From Deltaproteobacteria bacterium (lineage in GTDB: Bacteria > Desulfobacterota > Desulfobacteria > Desulfobacterales > JAUVVS01): a stretch of 15,465 bases of DNA. A program made the position numbers and the translations under genes. Shown one piece after another: positions 12,640-15,465 of this stretch (the stretch's first letter is position 1; every line of letters starts with the position of its first letter). Where the stretch lies: the NCBI GenBank assembly GCA_030604545.1, contig JAUVVS010000010.1, forward strand, positions 1 to 15,465, read 5' to 3'. The notes beneath the pieces are model-generated. The model did not search any database. It worked only from the letters and a program-made list of their open reading frames with translations, and was not told the DNA's origin.

Positions 12640-13890
12640 ATGATTGGTCAAATAATATCTCATTACCGAATTATTGAGAAGTTGGGCGAAGGTGGGATGG
12701 GCGTCGTCTATAAAGCCCAGGACCTCAAACTTGTTCGTTTTGTCGCCCTTAAATTCCTACCACCACATCTCACCACCAGTGAAGATGAAAAACAACGCTT
12801 TATTCATGAAGCCAAAGCGGCTTCTTCTTTAGATCACAATAACATTTGTGCAATCCACGAAATTGATGAGACGAAGCCTGCCCCCGGGGAACCGGGGGAC
12901 GGTCAACTGTTCATCAGTATGGCGTACTATGAAGGCGAAACCTTACATGATCGTATTGTAGGGGCACGGCATGCCGTGCCCTTATCGGTCATCGACACCA
13001 TCGACATCGCCATCCAGATAGCACAGGGTCTCGCCAAAGCACACGAGAAAGAAATAGTCCATAGAGATATAAAGCCTGCGAACATCATGCTGACTGCTGA
13101 CGGTATTGTAAAGATTCTTGATTTTGGATTAGCGAAGCTGTCAACACAGACAAAACTCACCAAAGAATCGACCACTTTAGGCACCGTATCATACATGTCT
13201 CCGGAACAGGCAAAAGGCGAAGAAGTTGACTATAGAACTGATATCTGGTCATTAGGTGTTATCATATTCGAGATGTTAACCGGACAGCTGCCATTTAAAG
13301 GCGAATATGAATCCGCTGTAATCTATTCTATCCTGAATGATACTCAGGAGCCGATTACAGCATTGCGCACAGGTGTGCAGATGGAACTGGAACGGATCAT
13401 TAATAAGTGTCTGCAAAAGAGCCCGGCAGACCGTTATCAGCATATTGATGAGTTGATTGTAGATTTACGGAGTATGAAAAAAGAATCTGAATCTATCGTC
13501 ATTCCAATCAAAGAAGAAAAACAAAAGAAACGATCTAAATCTGTTCTATTATCAATAGCTATTGTATCAATCGTTATCCTGATCATAGAAGGATATTTCT
13601 TAATACCATCGGGCGAGAAGAGCACATCAGGATGGGAAAACTCTATTGCAGTACTACCCTTTACAGATTTGAGTCCAGAAAAGGATCAGGAATACTTCTG
13701 TGACGGCATGACTGAACAGATCATTTCAAACTTAGCAAAATTGCCGAGATTAAAAGTTATTGCCCGAACTTCGGTGCTGAAATACAAAAAGACAGAGAAG
13801 ACAATCCCTGAGATTGGTAAAGATTTAAATGTTGCTCATATTTTAGAAGGAAGTATCCGAAAATCTGATATCTGCATATTTATTCCATAA
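12640..13890 (+). CDS. Membrane Ser/Thr protein kinase with truncated TolB-like extracellular region
   Basis: A 416-residue PknB-type kinase. Gly-rich loop GEGGMG (16-21), ATP-binding Lys38 in VALKFL, catalytic HRDIKPAN with Asp143, DFG at 161-163, and the activation segment GTVSYMSPEQ (181-190) are all intact, so the kinase domain (1-280) should be active. A basic linker leads to one membrane helix (about 301-322), then a TolB/adenylate-cyclase-type region SIAVLPFTDLS...EYFCDGMTEQI to ILEGSIRKS (335-409). In relatives this region continues with a longer segment and TPR repeats; here it stops after seven unrelated residues, so the gene is 3'-truncated. Two GC-rich palindromes lie in frame in the kinase domain at residues 80-87 and 107-115. 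It follows the AAA_14 gene by 26 bases and precedes the lipoprotein gene by 28. The kinase call is sure; whether the shortened protein works is not. Confidence 0.92.
   Translation: MIGQIISHYRIIEKLGEGGMGVVYKAQDLKLVRFVALKFLPPHLTTSEDEKQRFIHEAKAASSLDHNNICAIHEIDETKPAPGEPGDGQLFISMAYYEGETLHDRIVGARHAVPLSVIDTIDIAIQIAQGLAKAHEKEIVHRDIKPANIMLTADGIVKILDFGLAKLSTQTKLTKESTTLGTVSYMSPEQAKGEEVDYRTDIWSLGVIIFEMLTGQLPFKGEYESAVIYSILNDTQEPITALRTGVQMELERIINKCLQKSPADRYQHIDELIVDLRSMKKESESIVIPIKEEKQKKRSKSVLLSIAIVSIVILIIEGYFLIPSGEKSTSGWENSIAVLPFTDLSPEKDQEYFCDGMTEQIISNLAKLPRLKVIARTSVLKYKKTEKTIPEIGKDLNVAHILEGSIRKSDICIFIP
12881..12898. repeat. GC-rich palindrome inserted in frame in the kinase gene (first)
   Basis: CCCCCGG-GGAA-CCGGGGG is a perfect seven-pair stem with a GNRA-type loop. 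It encodes the APGEPG part of residues 80-87, between DETK and DGQLF; related kinases, as I recall them, run straight from EIDET to DGQ. The GC content is far above that of the surrounding gene. Confidence 0.7.
12962..12981. repeat. Perfect 20-bp palindrome inserted in frame in the kinase gene (second)
   Basis: GGGCACGGCATGCCGTGCCC equals its own reverse complement. It encodes the GARHAVP part of residues 108-114, where related kinases usually have a short linker such as ERGPL before the helix starting near SVIDTIDIA. The same type of palindrome is, from memory, a frequent dispersed repeat in several bacterial groups. Confidence 0.75.
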
Positions 13891-13918
13891 ATCAATAATC
13901 ATAATTAAGGAGGATTCC

Positions 13919-15310
13919 ATGAAAATTTATATTTTCCTCTTATCATTTTTAATATTTCTATTTAATTCTGGTTGTGAAGAGAAAGTAATTTACAAAGATG
14001 ACCCCAGATTGTATAATGATGCTTTTCATGGCCATATTGTAGGAAAAGTTCTACAGAATGATAGTCAAGCTACAGTGATTATAAATCAGGAAGTGCCGGT
14101 GGATTCAACAAATATCAGCACTGAAGATGGTTCTTTCAGAATTGAGAACTTACCCATCGGTAATTATGATCTTGTGATCAAGGCGGAAAATTATAGGACC
14201 TATACCCGAGCCAATGTAAAGGTGGAGGGAGCAGGTACCACTTATATCGGAGAAATTGATCTTACTACGGTTCCTGATCTGGTGTCTTATTTTTATCCTG
14301 AAGACCTTGCGGAGATCGTCTATAATAACCAATTTGCCCGGCTTTCCATATCTATAACTTTCACTAGGCCTATGGATCGTGAGAGTGTCGAGGCTGCATT
14401 TTCAACAGAACCAGCGTCAGAGGGTATATTTTTCTGGGGACAATACACCACCGAACCGAGATGGTATTATTTTGTAGAGGATTGGAATGCACAGGCTGGA
14501 TTTGATCCAGGAGCCACAATCACGACCTATAGTAAAATCAGCTCCTTTACTTATAGTATGGCCCAAAAGGATTCTTATGTCGATACAACCTATCAAGTTA
14601 CCTTATCGACTGCAGCTAAGGACACCGCCGGCAACCAGCTTAGATTTCCCCTGGAATTCTCATTTTCCACGATACAATCTTCCAGTACGCTTAACGGTAT
14701 ACAGACCAGTCCTTGTCATGGCGATGTGGATTTGGAACTGATAAATCATAATGGTATCCAGCTGACTTTTCCCAGAAATATGGATCAATCTTCAACAGAA
14801 GCGGCTATTTCGATAGAACCGGCAGGGGACGTGATCTTTATCTGGCCGGCCTATAACAGTTTGACCATTTATACCGGCGGGATATTTCTGGCGGAAACTA
14901 CCTATAATATTGAGGTGGATGAGACAGCCAAGGACTTAGACGGTAATTTAATGGAACATCCTTTTTCATTTTCTTTTACCACCGCACCGGTGAGAGTCCG
15001 AAGTACATATCCGAGAAACGGGCAGTTGTTCGTGGATCCCGATGATGCCATTACCATGTATTTTAACACCTATATCCTAAAATCGAGTGTGGAGAGTGCT
15101 TTTCAGATTACTCCCGAAATACCGGGTACATTCAAATGGGGAACAAGATCTTACAATAGCGATGATAAAACCGCTATTACCTTTATACCGTCTACAAATT
15201 TCAAGATTAACACCAAATATACAGTTACCATTGGTACAGAAGCCAAAGATATGTTCGGTTCTCACATAAAACAGCCGTATACCTTTGCATTCATTACCAG
15301 ACCCGAGTAG
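13919..15310 (+). CDS. Lipoprotein with carboxypeptidase-regulatory-like and three SbsA-type Ig domains
   Basis: A 463-residue surface or periplasmic lipoprotein. The hydrophobic signal ends in FNSGC, with Cys19 as the lipid site (Asn at -3 is not the usual residue). Residues 38-115 form a carboxypeptidase-regulatory-like beta domain (GHIVGKVL, then STEDGSFRIENLPIGNYDLV). Three SbsA/Big_5-like Ig repeats follow (about 120-252, 262-355, 359-461). Each has an 'F-RPMD/RNMD'-type edge early in the repeat (less clear in the third) and ends in a TY-V/I...AKD--G----PF-FSF-T pattern. The first repeat has about 35 extra residues around 180-220. Such proteins are usually structural or adhesive parts of the cell surface; no enzyme motif is seen. 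AGGAGG (13908-13913) stands five bases before the ATG, a strong site, and the gene follows the truncated kinase by 28 bases, so they may be co-transcribed. Confidence 0.85.
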   Translation: MKIYIFLLSFLIFLFNSGCEEKVIYKDDPRLYNDAFHGHIVGKVLQNDSQATVIINQEVPVDSTNISTEDGSFRIENLPIGNYDLVIKAENYRTYTRANVKVEGAGTTYIGEIDLTTVPDLVSYFYPEDLAEIVYNNQFARLSISITFTRPMDRESVEAAFSTEPASEGIFFWGQYTTEPRWYYFVEDWNAQAGFDPGATITTYSKISSFTYSMAQKDSYVDTTYQVTLSTAAKDTAGNQLRFPLEFSFSTIQSSSTLNGIQTSPCHGDVDLELINHNGIQLTFPRNMDQSSTEAAISIEPAGDVIFIWPAYNSLTIYTGGIFLAETTYNIEVDETAKDLDGNLMEHPFSFSFTTAPVRVRSTYPRNGQLFVDPDDAITMYFNTYILKSSVESAFQITPEIPGTFKWGTRSYNSDDKTAITFIPSTNFKINTKYTVTIGTEAKDMFGSHIKQPYTFAFITRPE

Positions 15311-15350
15311 TCCCTTTCGTAGAAACGTCAATACAGCAAGGAGAAGGATC

Positions 15351-15368
15351 AAAGATTAAAGATTAAAG
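15351..15368. repeat. Short tandem repeat AAAGATT
   Basis: AAAGATT occurs twice in tandem followed by AAAG. It lies in the 155-base end region after the lipoprotein gene, in which I see no gene or terminator. A GGAGAAGG just before it (15340-15347) has no start codon at a useful distance. Confidence 0.5.
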
Positions 15369-15445
15369 TGCTGAGGAATTTGGAATAGAATAATGAAGTA
15401 TCAATGATGCCGGCCCCACCCTCGTCGTGAATAATGTATATAACA

Positions 15446-15462
15446 ACGTCAAGGTTTGACGT
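15446..15462. repeat. Inverted repeat at the right window edge
   Basis: ACGTCAA (15446-15452) and TTGACGT (15456-15462) are exact complements around GGT. It could be an operator or the base of a longer stem that continues outside the window; no T run is visible. Confidence 0.5.
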
Positions 15463-15465
15463 GCA

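Noticed and set aside
1..15465. CRISPR arrays, tRNA or rRNA genes, transposase genes
   Set aside because: No regularly spaced repeats, cloverleaf-like or rRNA-like sequence, or transposase motifs were recognised on either strand by eye.

Overview
The window looks like a chromosomal piece from a moderately AT-rich Gram-negative bacterium. Two lipoprotein signal peptides, an SGLT-like sodium symporter, a serine/threonine kinase carrying a TolB-like 'SIAVLPF...' region, and an SbsA-type Ig-like lipoprotein together suggest an uncultivated lineage near the FCB group (KSB1, Calditrichota or similar). This placement is inferred from gene style only; there is no rRNA or other marker gene here.

Left part (1-4399, + strand): a disaccharide-use operon. 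It holds the C-terminal part of a sodium:solute symporter cut by the window edge, a natural fusion of beta-phosphoglucomutase with a GH65 glycoside phosphorylase, and a small uridine-kinase-like P-loop kinase. The simplest reading is uptake of an alpha-glucodisaccharide, phosphorolysis to beta-glucose-1-phosphate, and isomerisation to glucose-6-phosphate by the same polypeptide. A very large bidirectional hairpin terminator (4494-4555) separates it from the convergent next block.

Middle part (4637-11001, - strand): a lipoprotein GH1 beta-glycosidase whose 3' end runs into a scar of a GH13 alpha-glucosidase gene (two non-adjacent, out-of-frame pieces), then a membrane sensor with a periplasmic carbohydrate-binding-like region, a 7-TM block and a cytoplasmic SpoIIE/RsbU-type PP2C phosphatase, then a multispan GT39/ArnT-like glycosyltransferase with its own promoter and an overlapping palindrome.

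Right part (11002-15465, + strand): a gene-poor stretch with structured repeats and a decayed copy of a Ser/Thr-kinase start, a consensus sigma70 promoter that appears to drive a leaderless AAA_14/DUF4143 ATPase, a membrane Ser/Thr kinase that is cut short inside its TolB-like region and carries two GC-rich palindromes in frame inside its kinase domain, and a lipoprotein with three SbsA-like Ig domains.

I do not see a clear new multi-gene system. The strongest unusual signals are signs of rearrangement: the GH1/GH13 scar, the duplicated kinase head flanking the AAA gene, the truncated kinase, and palindromic elements that have entered the kinase reading frame without breaking it.
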